Shown: positions 10,123-20,261 of the stretch, piece after piece
Layout: every line of letters begins with the position of its first letter
How positions within the stretch are numbered: the stretch's first letter is position 1
DNA from: Branchinecta lynchi
Lineage: Eukaryota; Arthropoda; Branchiopoda; Anostraca; Branchinectidae
Direction: 5' to 3'
DNA: 64,000 bases
NCBI GenBank assembly: GCA_023053575.1
Contig: JAKZAP010000022.1
Span: 17,236,489-17,300,488 of the forward strand
The notes under the pieces: model-generated
What the model was told of the DNA's origin: nothing
Seen by the model: the letters and a program-made list of their open reading frames with translations, nothing else
Database searches by the model: none
Made by a program: the position numbers and the translations under genes

Positions 10123-12910
10123 AACCGCGTCCTATAATTGTCGGGGGCTGAAATCTAACGCTTTTAACCTCCTTCCGCTCTTTCAGACCCATGATTTGAT
10201 TCTTTTACAAGAACTTTGGCTACTGGAATCTGAACTGTGTCTCTTGAACAATCTTAGCCCACAGTTTAGAGGCATAGGTGTCACTCCTATGAAAGATACT
10301 GTTCTTCATATCGGTCGCCCCTACGGTGGTGCTGCTATCCTATGGAGAAACAGCGTCGATCAATCAGTGCGTGTTATCGAAACTGAGTCCGACAGGATCT
10401 GTGCCGCGATCATCACCCTATCGGACTCTTGCCTACTTGTGATTAACGTGTACATGCCAGTCTGCGACTCGGATCATGAAGCCGAGTTTTTGGACTGCCT
10501 GGCTCTGCTGCAGGCTATGATCGATACCGTTGATTTTGATCACCTATGTATTGCTGGGGACTGGAACGCTAACGCCGACCCTAATGTGCCGTCTATTTTC
10601 TTCAATGAGCTTAATAGATTCTGTGCCTCGAACGACCTGACAATTGCCGACGTTGATCTCCTCCCTGCTGACTCGTTTACATATGTGAGTGATAGCCACG
10701 CAGGCAAAACTTCATGGCTTGATCATATTGTGGTTAACCAATCGCTCCGTCCGCTTGCAAGCAAAATGCTCACACTGCCGGAGTTTGGCCCTGACCATCT
10801 CCCACTTACCTGTGTGTTTAACGTGAATTGCTCTGAGCCAGGTACGAGTACCTCAAACGGTGATGTCGCCGCGCCAACGACTAGTGTACACTGGAACCGT
10901 GCTTCACAGGCGGATCTGCATGAATATTCTACGAAGACCGGTGTGGCCTTCGACGATTTCGATCTGTCCTCCGAAGCTCTCCTTTGCAGTAACCCTGAAT
11001 GCTCCTCGGCAGAACACTGCGAGTTGCTTGATAAATTGTATGCTACTTTTTGTTTCACTCTAACTGCCACAGCTGTGTCCGCCATTCCCAGTTCTAGCTC
11101 TACAAAGCACAAGAGCAGGCCATTCCAGGTTACTGGATGGAACTCCTTAGTGAAGAAATTTTACCTTGCGTCCAGAGCCGCTTTTTTGACGTGGGTTGCT
11201 AACGGTAGGCCAGTGTTTGGTATTGTTTATGAGAATATGAGATGGGCACGTTCTGTTTTTAAATCGAAGTTGAAATGGTGTAAAACAAATGCTTTAGCTG
11301 CGAAAGCTGAAGCTATGGCTGTAGCCCTCCTTGGTGGTCAGAAGGATTTTTGGACCCATGTGAGACAAAACTTCTCGGGGTCAAAGGCAAGTGTGAGTAC
11401 GTTAGATTCCGTTAGTGGCGCTAGGCAGATTTCTGAGCATTGGGCGAATAAGTTTGAAACACTTTTTAATTCAGTTCCTAGTGATTGCTCTAGTTTTCCC
11501 CTTTTGCCTCCGTCTGATTTTCCGCCTATTTTTCCTGCTGAGGTTGAGCGTCACCTCCTATCTATTGGTATTGATAAAGCTGGGGGAGCCGATGGTATTT
11601 CGGCTAGGCATCTGAGGTTCGCTTCGAGTAAAAAATACCTTATTTTAGCGGCGCTGTTTAATGGTTTCCTAAGGCATTCTTACCTGCCTGATTCACTAAT
11701 GACAGTGAACCTGGTGCCGGTACCCAAGTCGAGAACGACAGATTCATCTAATTCTGATAATTATCGACCAATTGCGTTGGCTACGGTTCTCTCGAAGATT
11801 CTTGAGAAATGTTTAGCAGACCATATGAAACAGTGGCTCGTTACTGCTCCATACCAGTTTGGCTTCAAACAAATGTGCGGAGTTGATTTCGCGATTTTTC
11901 TTCTGAAATTCGTCGTAGATTATTTTCTGTTCTTCTCGACTCCGGTATTTTTGTGTTTTATTGATGCCTCTAAGGCGTTCGATCGCGTGAACCACCGTAT
12001 TATGCTAGATATTTTGGTGCGTAGAGGGGTCCCCACCGTTTACGTGAAATTATTATGTTACTGGTTCACTGAACAAAGATTTCGTGTTCGTTGGGGGGAT
12101 AGCTACAGTGAGTTTTTTCACCTGAAGAACGGTCTACGCCAGGGGGGTGTTCTTTCCCCACTGTTGTATACTATTTACACTGATGAACTTTCATTAAAGT
12201 TATGCCTTTCGAGGATCGGTTGCCACATCAACGGGTATTGCTACAATCATTTAATGTTTGCAGACGACATCGTTTTAATTTCGCCTACCATTTTTGCCCT
12301 GAATCAGCTCCTACAAATTTGCGATGGTTATGCTACTTCCCACGATATTCTGTTTAACACGAAAAAAACATTTGCAATGGCTTATCTACCCCCTGGCTTA
12401 CCGGTTCCTCAGAAGGGCGTACGGCTCGGTGGAAATGAAATTGTGTTTGTACGTAATTTTACTTATCTGGGGTTTACCCTCCGGGATGACTGTCGTGATG
12501 ACGATCATGTTACCGCGCTTCTGCGAGGGCTGTTTAAGCGAGGTAACATGCTCGTCCTCAAATTTGGGCATTGTTCTGATGCTGTGAAAACTCGCTTGTT
12601 CCAGTGCTATTGTTATCAGCTCTTTGGTATTTCTCTAGTGGCCAATATTTCACTCAAGTCGGCCAGACTACTTAAAACTGGGTACAATCGAGTTGCCCGC
12701 CGCCTGTACAAACTTCCAACGATTTGTAGCGTGAGCCACGAACTTGTTTCCCGAAGGTGCTGTTCACTGAATGAGATAGTGAGGCGGTCTAAAGCGTCCC
12801 TCCATCAGAGAATTTTCAGGTCCGAGAATTTTCTTGTTAGGAATGCCGCTGATCCCCTTTTCAGCTGCCTTCCTGTTAGGAGGGCGCTCCTCAAGGACGT
12901 TTGTCCTTAG
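10112..12910 (+). CDS. LINE ORF2: AP-type endonuclease and reverse transcriptase
   Basis: A 932-codon frame. The N-terminal endonuclease of the exonuclease-III/APE fold has its expected residues: Asn9 (SYNCRG), Glu34 (LLQELWL), Asp150 (AGDWNANAD), the SWLDH motif at about 201-205 and Asp228-His229 (GPDHLPL). The reverse transcriptase follows, with NYRPIALATVLSKILEK, FIDASKAFDRVNH, LRQGGVLSPLL and the catalytic FADD (716-719), then a C-terminal region of about 200 residues without RNase H. The protein nicks target DNA and primes reverse transcription of its own RNA there. It starts inside the end of ORF1. Length and motifs suggest a potentially functional copy; no premature stop is seen. Confidence 0.9.
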   Translation: MVIRTASYNCRGLKSNAFNLLPLFQTHDLILLQELWLLESELCLLNNLSPQFRGIGVTPMKDTVLHIGRPYGGAAILWRNSVDQSVRVIETESDRICAAIITLSDSCLLVINVYMPVCDSDHEAEFLDCLALLQAMIDTVDFDHLCIAGDWNANADPNVPSIFFNELNRFCASNDLTIADVDLLPADSFTYVSDSHAGKTSWLDHIVVNQSLRPLASKMLTLPEFGPDHLPLTCVFNVNCSEPGTSTSNGDVAAPTTSVHWNRASQADLHEYSTKTGVAFDDFDLSSEALLCSNPECSSAEHCELLDKLYATFCFTLTATAVSAIPSSSSTKHKSRPFQVTGWNSLVKKFYLASRAAFLTWVANGRPVFGIVYENMRWARSVFKSKLKWCKTNALAAKAEAMAVALLGGQKDFWTHVRQNFSGSKASVSTLDSVSGARQISEHWANKFETLFNSVPSDCSSFPLLPPSDFPPIFPAEVERHLLSIGIDKAGGADGISARHLRFASSKKYLILAALFNGFLRHSYLPDSLMTVNLVPVPKSRTTDSSNSDNYRPIALATVLSKILEKCLADHMKQWLVTAPYQFGFKQMCGVDFAIFLLKFVVDYFLFFSTPVFLCFIDASKAFDRVNHRIMLDILVRRGVPTVYVKLLCYWFTEQRFRVRWGDSYSEFFHLKNGLRQGGVLSPLLYTIYTDELSLKLCLSRIGCHINGYCYNHLMFADDIVLISPTIFALNQLLQICDGYATSHDILFNTKKTFAMAYLPPGLPVPQKGVRLGGNEIVFVRNFTYLGFTLRDDCRDDDHVTALLRGLFKRGNMLVLKFGHCSDAVKTRLFQCYCYQLFGISLVANISLKSARLLKTGYNRVARRLYKLPTICSVSHELVSRRCCSLNEIVRRSKASLHQRIFRSENFLVRNAADPLFSCLPVRRALLKDVCP

Positions 12911-13029
12911 CGCGTTTTAGTGTTTGTTAGATGTTGTTCTGTTCTTGTTGTTATGTGTATATGGCCTCTGGCTGAAATAAAGGTATTATTAAAGACGATG
13001 AAACTCGACTTTGAACATCAGAGACTTAA

Positions 13030-13545
13030 CAAGATTGGCCTAGAAATTGTCATTTCTCAGATTCGACCATCCCTTGAAGTACTATTACAGCAAAATATAC
13101 TTTTTCATGATCCCCATTAGCCCATGATCGTTTATGCCTCAAGGATTTTGCTAAGAAATGAATTTTTAGCACCCTTAAATTACATATCTTACCGAAAAGT
13201 AAAAAAAACACTTTTTGACCAAAAGATACAATTATATTCGTGATCCCCAAGGGCCCGTGATCCTTTTTGCCTCAAGGGTTTTGTGATTTCCTGAAAGTAA
13301 AAACAATTATTTCGAGCAAAATACATATTTTCATGATTTCGATGAGCTTATCATCATTTGTGCAAGAGTGTTCGTTACGGATGAATGTTCTAGCGCCCTT
13401 AAAGTGAGCATCATCACAGCCAAATGCATAAATAGAATAGTTTTTAAGAACGATCCATTCCCACGATTTCAAAGGACCCATGGTCATTCTTATCTCAAGG
13501 GATTTGCTTACAAATGAACATAACTAACGCACGAATTGGCAAATT
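13030..13545. repeat. Degenerate tandem repeat, about 90-130 bp spacing
   Basis: Related blocks recur: ATGATCCCCATTAGCCCATG..GCCTCAAGG near 13109, GTGATCCCCAAGGGCCCGTG..GCCTCAAGG near 13240, ATGATTTCGATGAGCTTATC near 13332 and ACGATTTCAAAGGACCCATG..TCTCAAGG near 13461, each followed by an AAATGAA-type block. No gene is present. Confidence 0.5.
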
Positions 13546-13904
13546 CCTATTTTCATCCTCTGATACAGCGTTGTAAGTGCCATATGAGCTTGTAGCTCTT
13601 GTCTTCTAAACTCTTAATGAATAAAATATTAGCTTATAAAGTCATTATTGTTGGCTATACATGTATATAAATGGTAATGGTGATAGGGATAGGAGAGAAA
13701 TGTCTGTGAGATTACTGCAGTAAGAAGCCTTTTCAGAAAACTCACGTTTTTTTCAAACGGGGAGGTCAGACGTTTGCATCGTTCATTGATTTTCATCGTC
13801 CCTTAACTAATGTATCGCGCAGAAGACTATCCAAATCAGAAGAAGGAAGCTTGTGTTTCATCGGATCATTATTATGTCTCACGTGTACTTCTGGCACGAA
13901 TTCC

Positions 13905-14110
13905 CGATGAAACGTTAACCCTTCAGCATGCAACGCTGCCGGCCCTTTGAACCAGTTTTCCGGTGAAACGTTATGTAGCTGCAACCCTTCAGCATGCAAC
14001 GCTGCCGGCCCTTTGAACAAGTTTTGCGGTGAAACGTTATGTAGCTGCAACCCTTCAGGATGCAACGCTGCCGGCCCTTTGAACCAGTTTTCTAAGAAAC
14101 GCTTTTGCAA
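13905..14110. repeat. 66-bp tandem repeat, three units
   Basis: Three near-identical units of 66 bp are centred on ATGCAACGCTGCCGGCCCTT and GTGAAACGTTATGTAGCTGC. Because 66 is a multiple of 3, the minus strand reads a repeated 22-residue peptide within a 105-codon frame; this is a consequence of the repeat. An inverted copy of the core is at 14223-14254. Units abut with no unique spacers. Confidence 0.75.
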
Positions 14111-14222
14111 ATAGAAACGCTTTCTCCTGCAACATATTCTTGTGCGATACGTTTTCTCTTGAAATGGATTCGCTAAAACGGTTTATAGGAGAAACACTTT
14201 ACTAGAAAACTGGCAAATTCTG

Positions 14223-14254
14223 AAAACTGGTTCATAGGGCCGGCAGCGTTGCAT
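14223..14254 (-). repeat. Inverted copy of the 66-bp repeat core
   Basis: Reverse-complement match to the core of the upstream 66-bp array (AAAACTGGTTCATAGGGCCG and onward), with one or two mismatches. Together they could form a stem with an arm of about 30 bp and a loop of about 130-260 nt. Confidence 0.65.
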
Positions 14255-14293
14255 ATATAAAAAACGTTGCGTTTTACTTTAGAGTGTACATAA

Positions 14294-14706
14294 GGTGTAT
14301 TCTCGCCGTTCCCCGAGGACTCCTCGGGGAATCAAAGGGAACGGCGAGAATAGAGTGAGTCACTCCACGCGGACTCCGCGGACAGAAACAGCGAGAACAC
14401 GGGGAATGCTTCCAGCATGGATTTTGTTCGAAAAATACATATGCAGTTGACGAAATTAGTCTGGAGCCAGTTTATTTTTGGTTTTGTTTATTCTGATTAT
14501 TTTTAATTAATTTTAAATTCCACCAACACCAGCAAAAATTGATTCCCCTCCGAATCTGAAAGGGAGTCCTTTTTGATGATGGTGATGATAATCAGAGCAT
14601 TCCCCGTCCGTGGGGACTCGTGAGAATACCGGGACTGAGTCCCCGGGACAAACAAAAACGCGGGGACTCGTCAAGTGGAGTCCGCGGGGAACGGCGAGAG
14701 TACGCC
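14294..14706. mobile_element. MITE-like inverted-repeat element, copy B
   Basis: Second copy of the element at 145-556. The ends match as inverted repeats: GGTGTATTCTCGCCGTTCCC at the left, and GGGAACGGCGAGAGTACGCC at the right. Near the left end TTCTCGCCGTTCCCCGAGGA is followed by its own near-complement, giving a nested hairpin. It is better preserved than copy A. No coding capacity. Confidence 0.65.
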
Positions 14707-15430
14707 TATAGGGTCAAAAAATGAATGAGTCTGTTCACTATTACAATAAAATAAAGAAAGAACAATTGAAGAATTTGTTTTATTTTTACTTACCGCTCCA
14801 TCCTCAAAGTTCACCTCCGGGTCCACACCGATCTCCCACAATCACTAATTTTCAACAAACAAATAAATAAGATAAAATTAAAAAAAAACTCAAGCCTAGC
14901 ATCCTGGGATGTCGCCTTACCCTCTTTATTGATCTTACCTGTACACATGATACATAAATTACCATAGTCAAAACACAACATACATATTCCCGAATGTGTT
15001 TATTCACCATTATATTTATCAACCAAAATATTTTTAGCTGGGTCTTAAAGGTGTCAAACGACTGAATGCTACGGACATTATCGGGGAGACTGTTCCACAT
15101 TTTGCTACATGCAATAAGAGGATTGAAATCTGATCTCACAGTCTTGGTTCTGGGTAATTGTAGGTGGGTCTTGTTGCGTAGATCATGAGAGCTCCTTGAC
15201 TTACCAAAATCGGGAAAGAAAGAACTGAAGCAGCGAGGCAGATGACCATGAAGATAGTTGAAAATAATCGAAGAGCACGAGACGACATAGAGTGCAGTAG
15301 CATGAGCGGTTCTGGACGTCCTTTGTTAGTCTCGTAGATTAACTGGCGATCCTTTTGATGGATTACCTTAATGGGATGGAGCAAAGACTGGAAAGTAGAC
15401 ATCCAAATCGAGTTGCAGTAAGTTAAGTAA
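14707..15430 (-). pseudogene. LINE 3' fragment (end of ORF2), 5'-truncated
   Basis: On the minus strand, 15402-15136 and then 15139-14852 read the C-terminal end of a LINE ORF2 in two frames. The recognisable block is NPLIACSKMWNSLPDNVRSI followed by QSFDTFKTQLKIF, the typical C-terminus of CR1/Jockey-like ORF2. It sits between two parts of a repeat that is continuous at 145-1330, so it is an insertion. Catalytic RT motifs are absent. Confidence 0.65.
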
Positions 15431-15890
15431 GGCCGAATAAGTTAAGTACGGCTGAATAAAAGAAGCTGAGATAAGAAATCTAGTTACCCATCACTTATAT
15501 ACTTAAAGAGGCTTGAAGACCCAATGAAAATGCGTTACTTCGTTGCTCCAATATTCACGTATAATTTCAAATAGTGGAATTTCCATGTCGTATTTGCGGT
15601 ACCTCTTTGATGTGTACGTGTGTTTTTGCTTATTACGAAAGCTATTTACGGAAAATAAGTGGTCACCTAGCTTACGACTGGCTACTAAAAAGCCGCGTTT
15701 ATATTGAGATTTAAGTTTTCCGCGTCATAGTAGAATTTTGCGTTATTAGGACAGCCGTGGATATTCTGAACGTCATACCAGAGGAAAAGGTGAAAAACAA
15801 AAAAATCCCTTAAGATAATCCAGATAATATGGTGAATTAACTTTAATGATCCAAACATAAGTTGGCTTTTCAGTTAAACTTTAATGAAAC
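15431..15890. repeat. Dispersed repeat segment, copy of 557-1330
   Basis: Aligns with the segment following the first MITE-like element (ACCCAATGAAAATGCGTTAC through TTTTCAGTTAAACTTTAATG). It lacks the 305-bp MITE found in the other copy, and its junction with copy B is split by the LINE fragment. Confidence 0.6.
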
Positions 15891-16790
15891 TTGATATTTG
15901 GAAAGACGTCATGTCTCAGATGTCCTAACTTATATCCGAACCGAGACCGAAAATCTTGTGACACGCTTATAGTGGAGGGATCGGGATGAAATTCGTAGGA
16001 AGACCAAGCACAAACCCTAGATAAATCACTGATAGAACCGGGTCGGATCCGGGCACTGTTGAGAGAGTTGGAGGGGGGTCCGGAATTACCGTCATCCCGA
16101 TTTAGGGTACTTTCCGATGCGCTAGGACGGGGAAACCTGGCAGGCGTATCAGGGACCTGACCAGATTGACCTGGAAAAAGTCTATACCCCGATCCGACCA
16201 TCCAGGAGTGGTGGTGGAGGGAGGGGTATCCGGAATCTTGTGGAACGTATAACTTTCGAACGGGTGATCGGAATCGGAAAATGCGAGAGCCTTAGATCTT
16301 CGATTTAGATCCGGAACGGATCCGATGAATGCGGGGGGGGGGAGAGGAAATCACCTGATACGCACAGATTAGAGGGGTTAAGACGAAAATCGGTAGGAAG
16401 AACAAGCAAAATTCCTAGATACATCGTTTATAGAACCAGGACGGATCCGGGCACTGTGGGGGGGTGCTGATCCCGAGTTAAGGTACTACTTCCAAATGTA
16501 CTAGTACAATGAAACTTGGCAGGCTTATCAAGGACCCGACCAGAATGACTTGGGGATAGTCCGATCATCGTGGGGGAGAGTCGAGGGAAAGGGAATTCGG
16601 AATCTTCGGTCAAGCGTAACTTTTTACCGGGTGTTCAGCTGAGAATGAAACTTGACAATTGACAAGAGCACAATTGTTCAATTGTGACAATTGTTCCGTT
16701 TTAGGTCCGGACCGGACCCGACAACTGTGGAGGGAGTTGAGGGGAGGGGATTTCATGCAGGACGTCGCAAGGGATTCGGTAAACGTTTGG
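15886..16790. repeat. G-rich minisatellite-like repeat, second locus
   Basis: Degenerate repeats of GGGATGAAA..GGAAGA..AAGCA, CCTAGATA, GAACCGGGTCGGATCCGGGC and GTTGGAGGGGGG blocks, the same family as 8240-8850. Poly-G runs occur near 16334 and 16459. Frames of 60-106 codons here are repeat-derived. Confidence 0.6.
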
Positions 16791-16839
16791 GCCGGAGGCC
16801 CAAAATTTCACTAAAACTATTCTGTTATTATTCGATTTC

Positions 16840-17330
16840 AGAACTTATCAGTATATTTACTGTCTGTAGTTATAAAGAATCCCGAATAGGCTATCGGTAC
16901 AAATATACTCGATATAATGATCGGTAGTTTTTCGATGCCAGAACAATTCGGTATATTCATGGAGATTCGGTAGTTACATAAAATCCCAAATAGGCTACCG
17001 GTCCAAAATTATTCGGTATCATAATTGAGAACCGGTTATTTATTCTGTATATTTCGCAGGATTCGGTACTTACCGCACATCCCGACTTTAGGACGAAATT
17101 ATACCGAATCCGAATATTGTTCGGTAATTTTTCGATGCCAGAACTATTCGGTATAGTTACGGATTCGGTAGTCAAACAGAATCCCGAATAGACTATCGGC
17201 CCAAAATTTTTCGGTATTATAACACGGATTCGGTCATTTATTCTGAAAAATTGCCAGTATTCGGCAGTTACCACGAACCCGTAACTTCGGTCCGACTCCA
17301 ACGGCATTTTACCGAATCCCGAATATTAAT
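16840..17330. repeat. ATTCGGTA-rich degenerate tandem array
   Basis: The core ATTCGGTA (or its complement) recurs many times. Longer blocks repeat about 100-210 bp apart: ATCCCGAATAGGCTATCGG at about 16880 and similar at 16982 and 17182; TTTTTCGATGCCAGAAC at 16928 and 17136. The 116-codon minus-strand frame (16957-17307) is repeat-derived. Confidence 0.55.
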
Positions 17331-17672
17331 CCATAATTATTCGCTATATGCTTCTGCAGGATTCCAAACTTCCAATATCGAACGGCTAAGTATCGATGTA
17401 AGTCCTAAAACCCGGTGACCCTCCCCCCACTCTCCCACAAGCCGCAGACAATCGTATTTTCAGCTGTAGGTTTTCATCTTGTCAGAATAGTAGTCAGCTT
17501 GCCAGAATTACATAAAAGTAGTTACCAACTTTTAATTTTACAGCGGGCTTGTACCAAAATCTTTTTGAAAGCGGAGAGGCCGATTTCAAATTAGCTGCGA
17601 CGCATAGTTTCAACATTTTTGGTTCTGTGCAAAAATCGTTACTATTCTGACCCGCGGTCAACTCAACCAAAC

Positions 17673-18077
17673 TCAATTCAACTCATCTGGTAAATAGAAA
17701 CGTAGTGTGTCCACGTATACTAGAAATAGAAGCGGACCAAGCACTGAGCCTTGGGGCACTCCACACTTGATATCATGAGCTTTTCCAATAACACTGTCAA
17801 CAACAACTCTGATGGATCTACCATGTAGGTATGAATGGAACCACTCAAGTTGCTTGCCGCGTACTCCTAGAGCCAATAATCTTTTCATTAGCAGTTCAAA
17901 GTCGACAGTATCGAACGCTTTTTTAAGATCAATAAAGACCGTAAGGAGTATAAGTCCTTTTTCAAGCGACGAGTTGGCAATGTTTATCAGATGGTGCATC
18001 GCATGTGAAGTTGAATATTTTTTTCGAAAACCGAATTGGCACAAACTGCACTTTTCCCCCAACACCATCTCCTCCAC
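17673..18077 (-). pseudogene. LINE reverse transcriptase fragment (fingers/palm)
   Basis: A 134-codon minus-strand piece of a LINE RT: CQFGFRKKYSTSHA, then FIDLKKAFDTVDFELL, then CGVPQGSVLGPLLFLVYVDT. These are RT motifs 2 to 4; the catalytic YADD/FADD motif is missing because the frame degenerates just beyond. It continues the RT whose earlier motif (WRPISLLPIFSKIIEK) lies at 20262-20340 on the same strand, so the two are probably one LINE split by the intervening 2.2 kb. Family: CR1/Jockey-like. Confidence 0.8.
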
Positions 18078-18126
18078 AGGGGATTATTTTTCACCTGTGC
18101 AGGGGATTCCCCTGTGGAGGGGAATC
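18071..18126. repeat. Inverted repeat and short direct repeat at a LINE breakpoint
   Basis: CCTCCACAGGGGA (18071-18083) pairs with TCCCCTGTGGAGG (18108-18120). Overlapping it, CCTGTGCAGGGGATTCC is followed directly by CCTGTGGAGGGGAATCC. It sits at the edge where the LINE RT frame stops, so it may mark the terminus of the inserted material. Confidence 0.5.
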
Positions 18127-18469
18127 CATAAAAAGTCTGGTGCCCAACTGACCTCTGCAACCACAAACCCCTAATTTATGGATAAGCTATGTCAAACTCT
18201 GGGTATATCTAGTTTTGGCATACCTTATACCTTCCTGATAACTGCCCCAGTCTAGTACACTAGCCTCTTTTCAGGCATGGTGCTCAAAAGTCTAGCACCA
18301 TGCCTGGGTGCTGACGTTCAAGCACTGTACCTTGGATTTCATGTATGGTGCATGGATTTCAGTATACAGTGCATACATCAAAAACACAGTTTCTGTCATA
18401 ACAGCTGAGCACCAGCTGGGACAGGGCTGAAATTACTACCATGAATTAGAGAAATCAAAGACAATCCTT
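18127..18469. other. Non-coding, no gene recognised
   Basis: Between the LINE breakpoint and the hairpin element. Contains CAAGCACTGTACCTTGG-type short repeats and related GGTGCATGGATTTCA phrases but no credible frame or terminal repeats. Confidence 0.4.
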
Positions 18470-18720
18470 TATATTTTTCACAACAAAAACAAAAGGGCTC
18501 GGCTGATGACAGATGTGAAAAACCTCATTTCCTTTTCTACATAGTCAAGAGTTATACATGCAAAGTGTACTGTGCCTCAGCTTTTTCTACCTAGCAGTCA
18601 ACCAGAATATTGTCTCTTTGGGAATAGATAGGGAAAATACATGGAAAATTGATAGGGTGCTGTTAGGTTTTTCATCTCCATCATCATTAGAGCCCTTTTG
18701 TTTTTGTTGTGAAAAATATA
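18470..18720. mobile_element. Hairpin element with 30-bp perfect inverted repeat
   Basis: The 30 bases at 18471-18500 (beginning ATATTTTTCACAACAAAAAC) are exactly the reverse complement of 18690-18719. The pairing continues inward imperfectly (TGATGA..GAAAAACC), giving arms of about 55 nt around a loop of about 140 nt. Probably a small foldback MITE. The target duplication is not evident. Confidence 0.6.
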
Positions 18721-18884
18721 TAATATATATTTCTTATAATTTTTGATGTATGTTCGGGATAACAAGGATCAAACTTCACCTCTGGTAAGGCTTGTTTAAT
18801 CCTCCTATTATCCCTCACCAGAGCACTGGCTCGTGATAGTTCAGCTGAGATCCGCGTCCGGCCTACGAGCGGGTAGCATGCTAG

Positions 18885-19500
18885 GCTGATCAGCTAAGAA
18901 TACGAGTAGATAACACTACCGCCTTAGCATATATTAATGAGATGGGCGGCAGCAAGTCTTCCGTTTGCAATAATATTGCAAAAGAAATCTGGCGTTTCGT
19001 ATTGGATAACGATGCCTGGATTTCTGCGGAATTCATTCCAGGAGCAGAAAATATCCGAGCGGATAGAAGTTCAAGGAAGTTTAATACAGACATGGAATGG
19101 AAATTGAGCCCAGTGGTATTTAATATATTAAGCAAATTGTTCGGAAAGTTTGAAATCGATTTATTTGCATCGAGAATTAATTGTCAGTGAAACCATATGT
19201 GTCTTGGAAACCCGATCCGGGTGCTTTACATGTTGATGCCTTTCAACTGAACTGGAAAGGATGGTATTTTTATGCTTTTCCCCCTTTTAGCATGATCATG
19301 AAATTGTTGCGCAAGGTGGTCAACGATGCGGCGACGGGGTTGGTGATTGTACCAAATTGGTCAACACAACCTTGGTATGCCCTTCTTCTGAAGATTCTGG
19401 CGGCTCCTCCAGTGGACCTACCAAGCACCGAAAAATCGCTACTACTGCCCCAAGCTCCAGGAAAGACTCATCGCCTTGGATCGAGCCTCAAACTAATGGC
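18885..19500 (+). pseudogene. DIRS-like element: RNase H end and linker region
   Basis: On the plus strand the frame RIRVDNTTALAYINEMGGSK (about 18903-18962) carries an RNase H-type DNTTA motif. It runs through EFIPGAENIRADRSSR and FEIDLFASRINCQ, then, after one frameshift near 19187, through YVSWKPDPGALHVDAF and FYAFPPFSMI. These are the hallmark post-RT blocks of DIRS1-type retrotransposons. The RT itself is missing (5'-truncated). The end overlaps the recombinase frame, as is usual in DIRS elements. Confidence 0.75.
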
Positions 19501-20245
19501 TTGTCTTGTGTCAGGCCATCCCTGCAAGAAAGAGGACTCGATGGTGCAGCAACTGAAGTACTTCTTGGAGCTTGGAAAAAGGGGACACGAAAACAATATG
19601 CAACCCACCTTAAGAATTGGGAGAAATATTGTAATCAACAAGAAATCGATCCCTTGCGGCCAACTACAGGTCAAATCATAAATTTTTTGAACACTCTTGT
19701 AAAAAGGAATTTGGGTTACAGCTCTGTAAACACTGCACGATCGGCAATAAGTGCAATAGTTCTAAATGAAGATTCAGTATCTTCGAAATTGGTTTCCAAA
19801 TTTTTACGCGGAGTGTTCAATTTGAAGCCAGCGTTGCCCAGATACCAGAAAACTTGGGATGTGGATATGGTATTGCGTACGTTGAAAAACTGGGAAAGTC
19901 TAAGTTTGGACATCAAACGGTTAACTTTGAAAGTGACTATGTTGTTAGCCTTAGTTACAAGTGAACGAGTCCAGACGCTGAGTATTTTTAAAATTAGTAA
20001 TATCGAAATTTGTGAGAATGAGTGTATTATTGCCATAGATGAGGCAACCAAAACATCCAAAAGAAACCGACATAAAACCTGCGTAAAATTCCGGAAGTTC
20101 AGTGATAATGTCGAGTTGTGCCCCTTGTACAATTTGATTGATAATCGTTCAGATAAGCTTTTAATTAGTTATGTCAAACCATACAATCCAGTAGCAACAA
20201 CAACATTATCTAGATGGATAATGATGGTACTTAAGGTAACATACC
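19490..20245 (+). pseudogene. DIRS-like tyrosine recombinase, C-terminally truncated
   Basis: The frame from RPSLQERGLDGAATEVLLGA onward contains the SAM-like N-terminal domain (GTRKQYATHLKNWEKYC, GQIINFLNTL) and the beginning of the tyrosine recombinase catalytic domain, including the first conserved arginine in LVTSERVQTLSIF. The frame runs into unrelated sequence at about 20245, before the expected H-x-x-R and tyrosine, so the enzyme is incomplete. In DIRS elements this recombinase integrates a circular DNA intermediate. The remainder of the open frame to 20364 reads antisense LINE sequence. Confidence 0.75.
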
Positions 20246-20261
20246 AAGTTTGTCCAAATAT

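Larger units (their letters stand above)
8850..12992 (+). mobile_element. Near full-length LINE retrotransposon
   Basis: A plus-strand non-LTR element with a short leader (about 120 bp), ORF1, ORF2 and a short 3' tail that has a polyadenylation-type AATAAA (12976-12981) and ends in GTATTATTA. Both ORFs are uninterrupted. Architecture (ORF1, then APE endonuclease plus RT, no visible RNase H) places it among Jockey/CR1/L2-related clades. I cannot name the clade without alignment. The 5' end is approximate, and no convincing target-site duplication was identified. Confidence 0.75.

Noticed and set aside
8441..13030. Target-site duplication AAGACGATGAAA flanking the LINE
   Set aside because: The phrase occurs at 8443 and 12991, but the left copy is about 400 bp from the inferred 5' end, and both lie in similar satellite-like sequence, so it cannot be claimed as the duplication.
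13905..14110. CRISPR-like repeat array
   Set aside because: Units abut directly with no unique spacers, and the context is a eukaryotic, transposon-rich genome; it is an ordinary tandem repeat.
19181..19681. Entire 166-codon frame as one protein
   Set aside because: Only the first 100 or so residues match the DIRS post-RT region; the rest is the overlapping, out-of-frame start of the recombinase.
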